Part shown: positions 1 to 7,950 of the stretch, in pieces
Layout of the letters: every line of letters starts with the position of its first letter
Position numbering within the stretch: the first letter of the stretch is position 1
Assembly: GCA_022776215.1 (NCBI GenBank)
Contig: JALFIR010000008.1
Location: 1-41,035, forward strand
Direction of reading: 5' to 3'
Length of the DNA stretch: 41,035 nt
Origin: Colivicinus sp022776215
Lineage (GTDB): Bacteria; Bacillota_I; Bacilli_A; Erysipelotrichales; Erysipelotrichaceae
Notes under the pieces: generated by a model
Database searches by the model: none
Told to the model about the DNA's origin: nothing
The model's input: the letters and a program-made list of their open reading frames with translations, nothing else
Position numbers and translations under genes: made by a program

Positions 1-40
1 ATAGTTTCAATACATTTTCTTTACTTATCTTTGTATCCAT
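1..40 (-). CDS. 5' end of an unidentified minus-strand gene (cut by window edge)
   Basis: Only the first 13 codons are inside the window, reading MDTKISKENVLKL. An AAGGAGG lies upstream at about 53-59, 12 bases from this ATG. A second ATG eight bases from the same site opens a frame that stops after seven codons, so the ATG at 38-40 is the better start. A consensus TATAAT sits on the same strand at 66-71. The gene is divergent from the DUF6110/P-ATPase pair and may share its control region. The product cannot be identified from 13 residues. Confidence 0.4.
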   Translation of the reverse strand, partial: MDTKISKENVLKL

Positions 41-65
41 ACATACAAAAAACCTCCTTAAAATC

Positions 66-186
66 ATTATAAGAAGGTTAAATTTAACTGGTATCATTTT
101 AAAATGTGAAAGTGGTATCAAAATCGCATGTTATTAACAAAGTCACAAAAAAATATTGAATTTTAAGTTATCATGTGCTAACTTAA
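66..186. promoter_or_regulatory. Divergent promoter region with palindromic operators
   Basis: For the leftward gene there is a perfect TATAAT (minus strand, 66-71). Immediately upstream are a 12-bp perfect palindrome GTTAAATTTAAC (77-88) and a direct repeat TGGTATCA at 89-96 and 113-120, 24 bp apart. For the rightward DUF6110 gene, TTGAAT (156-161) is 17 bp from a weak TAACTT (179-184). A perfect 8-bp inverted repeat TTAAGTTA-N8-TAACTTAA (163-186) covers this spacer and -10. Both palindromes contain GTTAA/TTAAC, as expected if one regulator binds both promoters. That regulator is inferred, not seen. Confidence 0.5.
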
Positions 187-213
187 GTGTGAAAAAAGAA
201 AGTAAGTAAATTT

Positions 214-468
214 ATGAAATTGAATAAATTAGGAGCTTTCGCAATAGGTACTTTGTTTGGTACAGCAGGTATCAAAGCATTAAGCAGCAAAGATGCTAAG
301 AAAGTATATGTGCACACTACTGCAGCAGCCTTACGCGCAAAAGAAAGCATTATGACAACTGTAACAACAGTACGTGAAAATGCTGAAGACATCTTAGCAA
401 TGGCTAAGGACATTAACGACGCTAGAGCTAAGGAAGAGAGCGAAGAACTTATTGAAGATAAGAATTAA
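214..468 (+). CDS. DUF6110 family small protein
   Basis: An 84-residue protein that I match to DUF6110 by its N-terminus (MKLNKLGAFAIGTLFGTAGI) and its position directly before a metal-type P-ATPase, where this family is usually found. Residues 8-22 form a short Gly/Ala-rich hydrophobic segment that could sit in the membrane. The rest is a charged, Ala-rich helix ending in an acidic tail. Its biochemical role is not established. The gene looks intact although the ATPase downstream is broken. Its start is preceded only by a weak purine-rich stretch, and it ends just before a hairpin terminator at 471-497, so read-through would be needed to reach the ATPase. Confidence 0.75.
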   Translation: MKLNKLGAFAIGTLFGTAGIKALSSKDAKKVYVHTTAAALRAKESIMTTVTTVRENAEDILAMAKDINDARAKEESEELIEDKN

Positions 469-470
469 AA

Positions 471-497
471 GAAGCTGCCACGATGGTAGCTTCTTTA
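471..497 (+). terminator. Hairpin terminator after the DUF6110 gene
   Basis: GAAGCTGCCA and TGGTAGCTTC form a 10-bp stem (one G-T pair) with a 3-nt loop, followed by TTTATTA. It separates the DUF6110 gene from the ATPase pseudogene. Confidence 0.7.
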
Positions 498-512
498 TTA
501 GGAATTACTACT

Positions 513-2616
513 ATGAAATGTAAAATTTTATATAAATCAAAAATAGATTAAGAGTGCATCTTTTCCATAACAACATGTCATTAGAAGAAGCAGATATTAT
601 AGAGTATTATTTTAGAAAGATACCACAAGTAAAAGATGTTCAAGTATTTGATAGAACAAGTGACGTTGTTGTTTTGTTTAGAGGCGATATTAATGAAATT
701 ATTAATGCCTTTGCCTCATTTCACATGAAAGACATTAATAATTTAAGTCTTGTACCTACTCATACAACAAGAGAATTAAACAGAAAATATGATAATAAAC
801 TAGTGAACACAGTATGTATCCACTATATTACAAAATTCTTTTTCTCTCTTCCAATAAAAAACTTTTTAACCCTCATCAATTCATTCAAGTACATCAAAGA
901 AGGACTTAAGGCCTTATTTACTAACGGTTTAACCGTTCCCGTACTAGATGCTACGGCAGTAAGTGTATCTATGTTACAAAGTAACTATAATACTTTTTCT
1001 TCCGTTATGTTTATGTTGAGAATTGGCGAAATAATGGAAGAATGGAGCCACAAGAAATCTGTAGCTGACTTAGCTAGTGCCATGTCCTTACATATTGAAA
1101 AAGTATGGCTAAAAACTAATGAAGGTGAAGTACTTATCGATGTTAATGATGTTCAACTAAATGATCAAATTATTGTTAGAACAGGAAACATTGTTACGTT
1201 TGATGGCGTTGTTTTAAGCGGTGAGGCAAGTATAAATCAAGCTTCAATAACCGGAGAATCTTTACCTATCATAAAGAAAGAAGGAAGCTATGTTTACGCC
1301 GGTACCGTTGTTGAAGAAGGCGAATGCATCTTTGAAGTTGACAAGTTAAGTGGTCAAAGTAAATACAATCGTATTATGGAAATGATTGAAAGCGGTGAGA
1401 AACTAAAGTCAAAGAGTGAAGATTATTCTTCTAAGCTAGCAGACCATTTAGTTCCATATACTTTCTTAGCTAGTTGTTTAACTTATTTATTTACAAGAAA
1501 CACTACTAAGGCTTTAGCTGTATTAATGGTTGACTTCTCTTGTGCCCTAAAGTTATCAATTCCAATAGCTGTTTTGTCCGCAATGAGAGAATCAAGTCAA
1601 TATAATATAACGGTTAAGGGTGGTAAATTCTTAGAAGCTGTTGCTAAGGCGAATACGATTGTCTTCGACAAAACTGGAACTCTAACTTATGCTATCCAAC
1701 TGTTGTAGATGTTATTCCTTTTAATGGCAATGATAGTGATGAGATGTTAAGACTGGCAGCGTGTTTAGAGGAACATTTTCCACATTCTTTAGCTAATGCC
1801 GTTGTTAAAGAAGCTAAACAAAAAGGCCTAGATCATAATGAATATCATTCAAAAGTTGAATATACAGTGGCTCATGGCATTAAGAGTACTGTAAATGGGC
1901 AGAAGGTTGTTATTGGAAGTTATCATTTTGTCTTTGAAGATGAAGGATGCACAATCCCTGAAAATGAACAAGATAAATTCAATTCCATTTCCAATGAATA
2001 TTCACATCTATATTTGGCTTTAAAAGGAAAGCTAGTAGCAGTTATCTGCATTTCAGATCCAGTACGTCCTGAGGCAAGTAGAACTATAGAAGTCTTACAT
2101 AATCTTGGTATTGAAAAGATAGTAATGATGACTGGAGATAATGAAAAGACTGCTAAGTTTATTGCCAATGAAGTAGGTGTTGATGAATATCACGCTGAAG
2201 TATTACCTGACGATAAAGCTAATTATATTAATAAGGAAAAAGAAAATGGCAAAGTGGTGATTATGATAGGAGATGGTATCAACGACTCTCCTGCCTTAAG
2301 TGCTGCTGATGTTGGCATTGCGATAAACACAGGAGCTGACATCGCCAAATAAGTTGCTGATGTTACCATTTCTTCATCAGACTTATTAAATCTAGTTACC
2401 CTTCGTATATTAGGTGAAAAATTAGTTAACAGAATTGATTTGAATTGTCATGAAATCATTGGATTTAATTCATTATTGATATTAGGAAGTGTCCTAGGTA
2501 TATTACAACCATCAGCTTCTGCATTACTGCATAATACTTCAACTCTATTGATAAGCACTAAGAGTATGACAAATCTAATTGATGATAATCAATTATTACA
2601 AGCACAAGTTTCATAA
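513..2616 (+). pseudogene. Heavy-metal-type P-type ATPase, broken by two frameshifts and one nonsense codon
   Basis: The pieces together cover a P1-type ATPase: an N-terminal segment, the actuator motif TGES (ITGESLP), the phosphorylation motif DKTGTLT, MTGDN, and the hinge GDGINDSPAL, then two C-terminal hydrophobic segments. Three lesions separate them. (1) The natural start is probably ATG 513 (MKCKILYKSK); a one-base loss in the A run at 538-543 throws off the frame, which resumes as NRLRVHLFHNN. (2) After DKTGTLTYA the frame breaks at about 1694-1696 (one base missing) and resumes with PTVVDVIPF. (3) TAA at 2350-2352 replaces the expected Glu in DIAK-EVADVTI, and the frame continues to a normal stop at 2614-2616. 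A protein starting at GTG 554 would end right after the phosphorylation site, so transport activity is very unlikely. In intact relatives this enzyme exports or imports a transition metal; the substrate is not readable here. Confidence 0.85.
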
Positions 2617-2617
2617 A

Positions 2618-2645
2618 AGAAGGCGCAATTAGCGTCTTCTTTTCA
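2618..2645. terminator. Hairpin terminator, possibly bidirectional
   Basis: GAAGGCGC and GCGTCTTC pair around AATTA (2619-2639), with T-rich sequence to the right and A-rich to the left. It lies between the convergent ends of the ATPase pseudogene and the DUF1003 gene, so it could stop transcription from both sides. Confidence 0.7.
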
Positions 2646-3116
2646 TTTAATTCTTTTTTCTAATTTATCTATCTTCTCAACTATGTGATTAACTTTATTA
2701 TATAAGTCTTCAATCATAATTTCGGTCTTAAGATTAACCTTGTAATCATTTTCAGCTCTATGTCTATCTTTCTCTTCTTGTCTATTTTGACTCATCATAA
2801 TAAGTGGTGCCTGTATAGCAGCAACACAAGATAATACAAGATTTAATAGTATAAACGGATATGGATCAAAGGCTTTAGAAGCCAATAGAACATTTACTAG
2901 CATCCAGATAATCAATACTGCAGTAAAGGAAAAGATAAAGGCCCAACTACCTGCAAACTTAGCGATACTATCAGCAGCTTTTTGACCTAATGTATATTTC
3001 TCTTCTGGTTTTTTAGAAATCTTACTATCTGCCAATAAGTCGATAATTTCTTCATCAGTCATATCGTGTTTGATATCTTTTAATATTTCATTTAATAATT
3101 CTCGATTTTCTTTCAT
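2643..3116 (-). CDS. DUF1003 family membrane protein
   Basis: A 157-residue protein with the DUF1003 layout: a charged N-terminal region, two membrane helices at about residues 54-76 (SWAFIFSFTAVLIIWMLVNV) and 85-107, the family-type segment FDPYPFILLNLVLSCVAAIQ leading into QAPLIMMSQNRQ, and a charged coiled-coil-like C-terminus (KVNHIVEKIDKLEKRIK). DUF1003 proteins are inner-membrane proteins of unknown role. The start has AGAAGG a few bases upstream. The gene lies 78 bp downstream of the AlbA_2 regulator on the same strand, so the two may be cotranscribed. It appears intact. Confidence 0.85.
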   Translation of the reverse strand: MKENRELLNEILKDIKHDMTDEEIIDLLADSKISKKPEEKYTLGQKAADSIAKFAGSWAFIFSFTAVLIIWMLVNVLLASKAFDPYPFILLNLVLSCVAAIQAPLIMMSQNRQEEKDRHRAENDYKVNLKTEIMIEDLYNKVNHIVEKIDKLEKRIK

Positions 3117-3194
3117 ATACTTTACCTTCTTTGAATAAATGATAATGCTAATTTTAAAAATTGTTAAAGAAAAGAAAATACTTTTAATATGTGC

Positions 3195-4454
3195 TTATTC
3201 ATTATGTAATCTATATCTTGTCTCTCTACCCTTGCCTACTTTATCAATAATCTTTCTTTCTACTAGGCTGTTAAGAATTCTTACTGTCTTATCTTTAGTA
3301 AAACCTAAGATATCATCGATTTGGCTTCTACTAAATGATGAGCTTCTACTCAAACATTCGATAACCTTTAATTCTTCTTCACTGATATTAGAATGTAGAT
3401 TAAATACCGGTAATATTACTGAAATAGAATTTTCATATACTTGGAACTTTGGCTTAACGATATCGTTCGCATATGCCTCATTAATTCTTCTAATTCCAGT
3501 TCCAAACTTTTCTATATAGTTTAGTCTAAAGAAAAGATTTCCTATAATTGGATTTCTAAATATAGAAACCTGACCATTTAAATACTCGTCAATAGAAATA
3601 CTTGGCAACAAAGTTCCGGGTGAACTAATTTCTATATGATCATCATACATGCTGATTTTAATATTAGCTTCTATGTCCCATAATCTATGCACAATAGAAT
3701 TTGCGAGTGCTTCACGAAAAGCTTTTTCTGGTATCAACTCCACTTTTTCTCTAAGCGTTCCATCTATTTTCTCGTATTGATAATACTGACGATACATATT
3801 AATAGCTTCGCTAAATTGTGTAAGAATAGAAGTCTTTTCAATTGTCCTTCTATCTCTAATCTCAGATATTGTCTTGCCAAATTTAACAATATCTATACCA
3901 CTGAATTGATTTGTATCAGCTAGTAACGCAGCAGCATTATTATATTGCCCCTTAAAATTCACTAAATCCAATGTCTTGAGAATATCAACGGTCAACTTCT
4001 CAATTTTTAGTTCTTTAATTAATGTCTTTTCTAATACATCGAAAGTTAAATCTTGTTTAGAACTAATTTGTTCCTCAAAAGTTTGATTCATGCCTTCTAG
4101 CACCAATCTATTGAACTCTACTCTATCTACTTCTACACTAGAAGAATCATTTCTTTTGTATGCTTTGTTTCTATATAAGTACGGTTTATACATTCCCTCG
4201 TTAACAGTCAACTCAATCGTATTATCATCATTGATAGTTATACGATAATCAGGAATAGGACTAATATTTCCATTAATGGTATTTTCAATATCTAAACATT
4301 TTTCCTCTAAATCTTTTAACCCAACAACATTTTTATCGTCAGTTATTCCAAAGATAATCTTACCAGTACCATAATTTGCATATGCAGACACTGTCTTTAA
4401 AAAAGATTTTGCGATTTCTTCTTTATATTCTAAATTTCTAGTTTCTCTATCCAT
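3195..4454 (-). CDS. AlbA_2-domain putative transcriptional regulator with ATPase-like and winged-helix domains
   Basis: A 419-residue protein with three parts. Residues 1-130 are an AlbA_2 (Schlafen-AlbA) domain: EYKEEIAKSF near the N-terminus, then GTGKIIFGITDD. The middle resembles the C-terminal HATPase-like domain found in RecG-like and Schlafen-related bacterial proteins (FREALANSIVHR, EISSPGTLLPSI, FGTGIRRINEAY). The last 60 residues look like a winged helix (SFSRSQIDDILGFTKDKTVR). Such proteins are usually annotated as ATP-binding or putative regulators; few are characterised. The start follows GGAGGGAC. The 177 bp upstream hold a regular operator-like array (4489-4624), which suggests autoregulation. 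Confidence 0.8.
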   Translation of the reverse strand: MDRETRNLEYKEEIAKSFLKTVSAYANYGTGKIIFGITDDKNVVGLKDLEEKCLDIENTINGNISPIPDYRITINDDNTIELTVNEGMYKPYLYRNKAYKRNDSSSVEVDRVEFNRLVLEGMNQTFEEQISSKQDLTFDVLEKTLIKELKIEKLTVDILKTLDLVNFKGQYNNAAALLADTNQFSGIDIVKFGKTISEIRDRRTIEKTSILTQFSEAINMYRQYYQYEKIDGTLREKVELIPEKAFREALANSIVHRLWDIEANIKISMYDDHIEISSPGTLLPSISIDEYLNGQVSIFRNPIIGNLFFRLNYIEKFGTGIRRINEAYANDIVKPKFQVYENSISVILPVFNLHSNISEEELKVIECLSRSSSFSRSQIDDILGFTKDKTVRILNSLVERKIIDKVGKGRETRYRLHNE

Positions 4455-4488
4455 TTTTGTGTCCCTCCTGTCTTTATAATTGTATCTT

Positions 4489-4624
4489 CGTTGTACATCG
4501 AATGCAACGAAAAACGCAAAAATCTACTTTTCGTTGTACAATGAATGCAACGTAAACACCAAAATCAGCCTTTTCGTTGTACAACGAATGCAACGATAAC
4601 TCTAAAACAACCGTTTTCGTTGCA
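4489..4624. repeat. Operator-like array: three 21-bp repeats plus a half copy at an exact 43-bp period
   Basis: Copies start at 4489, 4532 and 4575, with a partial copy (CGTTGCA) at 4618; each interval is exactly 43 bp. Each full unit reads CGTTGTACA, a variable pair, then GAATGCAACG. The third copy contains a perfect 16-bp palindrome TTCGTTGTACAACGAA (4573-4588); the other two differ by one base. Every unit therefore offers three TTCGTTG-type half-sites (two inverted). The 22-bp spacers also resemble each other and end in CTTTT or GTTTT. A 43-bp step is close to four DNA turns, so all sites face the same side. Position directly upstream of the AlbA_2 gene suggests they control it. Confidence 0.75.
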
Positions 4625-4631
4625 AAATCAA

Positions 4632-5276
4632 TCAAATATCATACAAAGCATCAACATCAACTAATTCAATACTACCCTTCTGTAGTTTAATAAGGCCATC
4701 CTGTACAAACAGTTTAAGTATTCTGGTTACTGCCTCTCTTGCCGAATTAATATCATTCGCAATTTCTTCATGAGTTACTTTAATAATAGTAGAATCAGTT
4801 CTTTCGTATTGATTAATTAAATAGTTAGCTACTCTACTGTCTAACCCTTTAAACAATAACTCTTGCATATTCCACATTACATCAGAGAACCTATCTAATG
4901 CCCTCTCATACAAGTAGCATCTAAGTTCTATGTTTTCTTTAGCTATTTGTTCAATTATGTTAGAAGGAACAATTAATACTTCTGTATCTTCATTGGCAAT
5001 AAGTTGAGTATCAAAAGTAATTTGTTTAATAATGCACGATGCTGATAGAACACATTGATCATCACTATCTAGTTTAAAGATGGTTACTTCCTTGCCTTCA
5101 TCAGAAACAAGATAGGCTCTTATTTGTCCTTTTAATACATTAACTAGTCCAAGGCATGATGAACTGTTGTTAAAGACTATAGAACCTTTCTTGTATGTTC
5201 TTTCTATAGTGTTGTTCTTTACTAACTCTTCCTCTTCTTCTGTTAATAAATTATAAAATGATAAACGATTACTCAT
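4632..5276 (-). CDS. Crp/Fnr family transcriptional regulator
   Basis: A 214-residue protein of normal Crp/Fnr length. Residues 1-120 form the cyclic-nucleotide-binding-like beta-roll (KKGSIVFNNSS, VLKGQIRAYLVSDEGKEVT). A dimerisation helix follows, then a C-terminal helix-turn-helix (THEEIANDINSAREAVTRIL). The canonical cAMP-contacting residues are not evident, and there is no N-terminal cysteine cluster, so it is neither classic Crp nor an Fe-S Fnr. CVLSASC at about residues 75-81 is a pattern seen in several clostridial members; a redox or ligand role is speculative. The promoter contains a 31-bp inverted repeat (5306-5336). No obvious terminator follows. Confidence 0.85.
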   Translation of the reverse strand: MSNRLSFYNLLTEEEEELVKNNTIERTYKKGSIVFNNSSSCLGLVNVLKGQIRAYLVSDEGKEVTIFKLDSDDQCVLSASCIIKQITFDTQLIANEDTEVLIVPSNIIEQIAKENIELRCYLYERALDRFSDVMWNMQELLFKGLDSRVANYLINQYERTDSTIIKVTHEEIANDINSAREAVTRILKLFVQDGLIKLQKGSIELVDVDALYDI

Positions 5277-5305
5277 ACTTTATTTATATCATAACTTGTT
5301 TTATG

Positions 5306-5336
5306 TATCTTAACTTTAATTAGGTTAAGATACAAA
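5306..5336. promoter_or_regulatory. Perfect 11-bp inverted repeat in the Crp/Fnr gene promoter
   Basis: TGTATCTTAAC and GTTAAGATACA flank 9 bases (TTTAATTAG), about 30 bp upstream of the Crp/Fnr start codon and between it and the divergent toxin-antitoxin pair. A related half-site, GTTAAGAATC, follows at 5344-5353. An autoregulatory operator is likely; an RNA hairpin in the 5' leader is the alternative. Confidence 0.6.
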
Positions 5337-5382
5337 AATTAATGTTAAGAATCAACAACGAAGTAATTTTCGATATACTAAA

Positions 5383-5423
5383 AAATATTAGCTAATATTT
5401 AGTATAATAGAACTAGCTAATAT
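5383..5423 (+). promoter_or_regulatory. Toxin-antitoxin promoter with operator palindrome
   Basis: An 18-bp perfect palindrome AAATATTAGCTAATATTT (5383-5400) directly abuts a consensus TATAAT (5403-5408). TAGCTAATAT, one arm of it, recurs at 5414-5423 after the -10, a 25-bp step. Palindromes that overlap the promoter are the normal autoregulation sites of Phd/YefM antitoxins. Confidence 0.7.
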
Positions 5424-5439
5424 GAAAGGAGATTGATTT

Positions 5440-5682
5440 ATGAATATTGAAGTTGTTACCTCTACTGATATACAAAATAATTTTGGAAAATATTTAAGTA
5501 TTGTAATGTCTGGGCAAGAAATTATTATCACAAAAAATGGTAAGGAAGTAGGTCGTTTAGTTCCAAAAGATACCGTTGCATCTTATTTAACCGATTCCCT
5601 AACTGGAATAATTAATGGATCTTATGACTTGGATAAAGAAAAAGAAGAAGGGTTAATGAAGAAATATGGTTCTTCTTATTGA
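5440..5682 (+). CDS. Phd/YefM-family antitoxin
   Basis: An 80-residue antitoxin. The N-terminal half shows the Phd/YefM DNA-binding fold: TSTDIQNNFGKYLSIVMSGQ, then IIITKNGKEVGRLVP, the strand that forms the dimer core. The acidic and basic C-terminus (DLDKEKEEGLMKKYG) is the expected toxin-binding tail. AAAGGAG lies 8 bases before the ATG. The gene overlaps the toxin by 17 bases, which couples their translation and favours antitoxin first. In the cell the dimer would neutralise the PIN RNase and repress the operon through the palindrome at 5383-5400. It appears intact. Confidence 0.9.
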   Translation: MNIEVVTSTDIQNNFGKYLSIVMSGQEIIITKNGKEVGRLVPKDTVASYLTDSLTGIINGSYDLDKEKEEGLMKKYGSSY

Positions 5683-6073
5683 CGCTAATGTATTGCTAGA
5701 TGTACTTATGAACCGTGAAGAGTTTGTTAATGATTCATCTTTAATTTGGAAACTATGTGAAACCAAGAAAGCTATTGGGTATGTTTCTACTTTGACGTTT
5801 GCGAATATGATGTATATTATGCGAAAAGAACTAGCTCCTGATCAAATTGAACTTGTCTACAAAGAATTATGTCTTATTTTTGAAATCGCTGATTTTGATG
5901 TCGGTATTTTAGAACAAGCAATACAAATGAATTGGAAAGATTTTGAGGACGCAATACAAAGTGCAACAGCACAAAAATTGAAAGTAGATTTTATCGTTAC
6001 TAGAAATGTCAAAGATTTTATAGAAAGTAAAGTTCCTTCTTTAACCCCAACAGAATTATTGGCAAGATTGTAA
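5666..6073 (+). CDS. PIN-domain toxin (VapC-like RNase)
   Basis: A 135-residue PIN domain. The acidic metal-binding set is visible: Asp6 with Asn8 and Asp12 (LLIDANVLLDVL), the DFEDAIQ motif (Glu94/Asp95), and the closing FIVTRN with Asn114. These residues hold Mg2+ or Mn2+ for RNA cleavage in the family. KELAPDQ and the helices after it fill the usual cap. Pairing of a PIN toxin with a Phd/YefM-type antitoxin is a common VapBC-like arrangement. The gene overlaps its antitoxin and ends directly at a strong terminator. The RNA target cannot be read from sequence. It appears intact. Confidence 0.9.
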   Translation: MVLLIDANVLLDVLMNREEFVNDSSLIWKLCETKKAIGYVSTLTFANMMYIMRKELAPDQIELVYKELCLIFEIADFDVGILEQAIQMNWKDFEDAIQSATAQKLKVDFIVTRNVKDFIESKVPSLTPTELLARL

Positions 6074-6100
6074 AACTCAAGTACAGCTTGAGTTTTGTTT
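6074..6100 (+). terminator. Intrinsic terminator of the toxin-antitoxin operon
   Basis: AACTCAAG and CTTGAGTT form a perfect stem around TACAG, followed by TTGTTTTAT. It begins right after the toxin stop codon. Confidence 0.85.
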
Positions 6101-6171
6101 TATAATTACAATATATACATGTTGTAGATCAACATCAATAATTAATATATTAGTCTTGTAGGGAGGATCTT

Positions 6172-6977
6172 ATGAGCATTGCTAATCGAATTAAAAACGC
6201 AAGAAAGAATATAAATCTAACATAGGAACAAGTAGCTGATAGTCTTAATGTAAGTTATCAAGCAGTGTCATCTTGGGAAAGAGATCTGTTCCTGATGTCT
6301 ATAATCTAATTGATTTGGCTAAACTATTTGATGTGTCTGTTTCTCATTTAATAGAAGAAAAACCAGACTTTGAAACTGATAAGATTTTCTATGACTATAA
6401 GCATATGAAGACTTATATCCAAACATATGCTAAAGCTCATAAATTAGTTAATACTCTTAAGGCTCTGCCATATGCAGTACAAGCACATGATGATCAATTT
6501 CTTAAGAGATCGGATATTCCTTATATTTCTCATCCCTTAAACATGGTATGCCATCTATTAGCGATGAATATCGATGATGATGCCATCATAGCTGCAACCT
6601 TTATTCATGATGTAATCGAAGACTATTATAAAACTATTGATAATTTACCTGTTGATGATGAAGTAAAGGAACTAGTTAATCTATTAACTAATGAGAAAGT
6701 AAATGATTCTAATAGACCTACGATGTTAAAAGAATACTATACCAATATATCCAATAATCCCAAAGCTTCTCTTATTAAACTAGTTGATAGATGCTACAAA
6801 CTAACTAAGATGTCATGGGGACTATCAAGAGAGAGAATCTTTAGAACGATTAAAGAAACTGATATTTATATACTCCCATTATTAGATGTTATTAAGAACA
6901 CTGAATATGATAATGCGAAGTGGTTGTTATCATATCAAATCAATACTACTCTAGATATTTATAAAAGACTCTTGTAA
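6172..6977 (+). pseudogene. Broken XRE helix-turn-helix / HD-domain fusion
   Basis: GGGAGG at 6161-6166 precedes ATG 6172, which opens an XRE-type helix-turn-helix: MSIANRIKNARKNINLT, a TAG at 6223-6225 where relatives have Gln, then EQVADSLNVSYQAVSSWER. One base is missing at about 6281-6283, and the frame resumes as SVPDVYNLIDLAKLFDVSVS. The remaining 230 codons encode an HD-type domain like the hydrolase half of RelA/SpoT enzymes: ISHPLNMV, then ATFIHDVIEDYYK with the HD and ED motifs. No synthetase domain follows. The two lesions mean the DNA-binding part is lost, though the HD part could still be translated from GTG or ATG codons near 6273. What the intact fusion would hydrolyse is unknown. 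Confidence 0.8.
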
Positions 6978-6993
6978 TCAATTAATATCAATA

Positions 6994-7038
6994 ATGCCCT
7001 TTACTAGTCCACCACTAATAAAGGGTATTATTACTTTT
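6994..7038 (+). terminator. Terminator after the XRE-HD pseudogene
   Basis: TGCCCTTTA (6994-7002) pairs with TAAAGGGTA (7019-7027), with a further inner AGT/ACT pairing; ATTATTACTTTT follows. Confidence 0.6.
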
Positions 7039-7158
7039 AGTGTCAATCAGTCACTTTATCAGTCACCCTATGCTAATGATGATGGTTTATATAACAGTAT
7101 GTCAAGATAATTTGAAATATTTTTTATGTTAAAGTGTCTGTTTTGTGATTATTATCTG

Positions 7159-7285
7159 TTATTAATTTTCCAATATCCTTTTCTGTCATAGCCAATACAC
7201 TCAACTATGTCTTTAACTTTTTGTTTCACTTTTTTGGTAACTGATTATAATATTTCATACAACACTCTACTACTTTTTTATAATG
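7159..7285 (-). other. Possible degenerate coding remnant in a gene-poor stretch
   Basis: On the minus strand two short blocks look like former coding sequence in different frames: HYKKVVECCMKYYNQLPKK, then after a stop and frame change KQKVKDIVECIGYDRKGYWK. I recognise no family, and the call rests only on protein-like composition. The surrounding 7039-7440 shows nothing else I can support. Confidence 0.2.
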
Positions 7286-7459
7286 GCTCAGAATGGTATC
7301 TTTTTATCCCTTTTGTAGAGTTTTAATATTGTCTTAAATTTTTTAAAATGGAACCCTCTTTTACAGCACCACTAGCGTACTAAAAAAAGACAAAAATAGT
7401 TGTGATAAAATATCATTACTATTAATTGAACTAATAACAAATACAAGGAGTGTAACAAT

Positions 7460-7594
7460 ATGGAAAATAAAGATGAAAAAATACCAAATTCCGAAACAAA
7501 GTAAGCTATCGAAGATGCCCATAATGGTATTAATTTAAGTAAACCATTCACCTCTGTTAAAGAGCTAATGGATGATTTGAATGCTGATGATTAA
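7460..7594 (+). pseudogene. Orphan C-terminal piece of a RelB/DinJ-type antitoxin with an internal stop
   Basis: AAGGAG (7445-7450) precedes ATG 7460. The frame reads MENKDEKIPNSETK, TAA at 7502-7504, then AIEDAHNGINLSKPFTSVKE and LMDDLNADD before the final stop. PNxET...AIEDA...FxSVxELMxDLNA is the typical C-terminal toxin-binding half of RelB/DinJ antitoxins. The N-terminal ribbon-helix-helix is missing, and no RelE/YafQ toxin follows. The internal stop is a single-base change from CAA or GAA. It keeps a good ribosome site, so a 14-codon peptide could still be made. Confidence 0.7.
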
Positions 7595-7655
7595 TATAAC
7601 TTTCTTATATTTGTCTCTATTAAAAACCGTTTTGAAGCAGTATAATAAAGGTACA

Positions 7656-7712
7656 AAGCTAGTACTTATTTCTTATTAATATCACCAACTGTTCGGGAAT
7701 AGGTACTAGCTT
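7656..7712. repeat. Long-loop hairpin (10-bp arms)
   Basis: AAGCTAGTAC (7656-7665) and GTACTAGCTT (7703-7712) are perfect inverted copies 37 bases apart; CCCTTGTTT follows. This is the first of three consecutive hairpins in the gene-free stretch 7600-7900. It may be a terminator for the antitoxin remnant or part of a structured RNA. Confidence 0.5.
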
Positions 7713-7773
7713 CCCTTGTTTAAATTCTAATTACAATTGTCTATATATATTAAATTATTTACAAACTTTTAGG

Positions 7774-7805
7774 GGGTGGTTTAGTTGTTTTCTCCTAAAC
7801 CACCC
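7774..7805. repeat. GC-rich hairpin
   Basis: GGGTGGTTTA (7774-7783) pairs perfectly with TAAACCACCC (7796-7805) around a 12-nt loop. It is the second hairpin of the series, unusually GC-rich for this window. Confidence 0.55.
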
Positions 7806-7848
7806 TACCTCCTTTCTAAGAATTTAATTATTTTACTTTCTTTATAAA

Positions 7849-7895
7849 GAGTAAGACGATGTGAGACAACAGCTCGTCTTACTCACCTTTTTTAT
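7849..7895 (+). terminator. Strong hairpin with T-tail
   Basis: GAGTAAGACGA (7849-7859) pairs perfectly with TCGTCTTACTC (7874-7884), and ACCTTTTTT follows, so it would terminate rightward transcription. No intact gene lies directly before it, which suggests an unrecognised small transcript in 7600-7895 or leftover DNA. Confidence 0.65.
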
Positions 7896-7950
7896 TTTAG
7901 GCATTGATAAGAATCTTTATTACAAAAAAACTTACATATGCGCATAAATA

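Noticed and set aside
4489..4624. Regular repeats at 43-bp steps as a CRISPR array
   Set aside because: Repeats are palindromic and vary, spacers are only 22 bp and resemble each other, and no cas genes are present. An operator array fits better.
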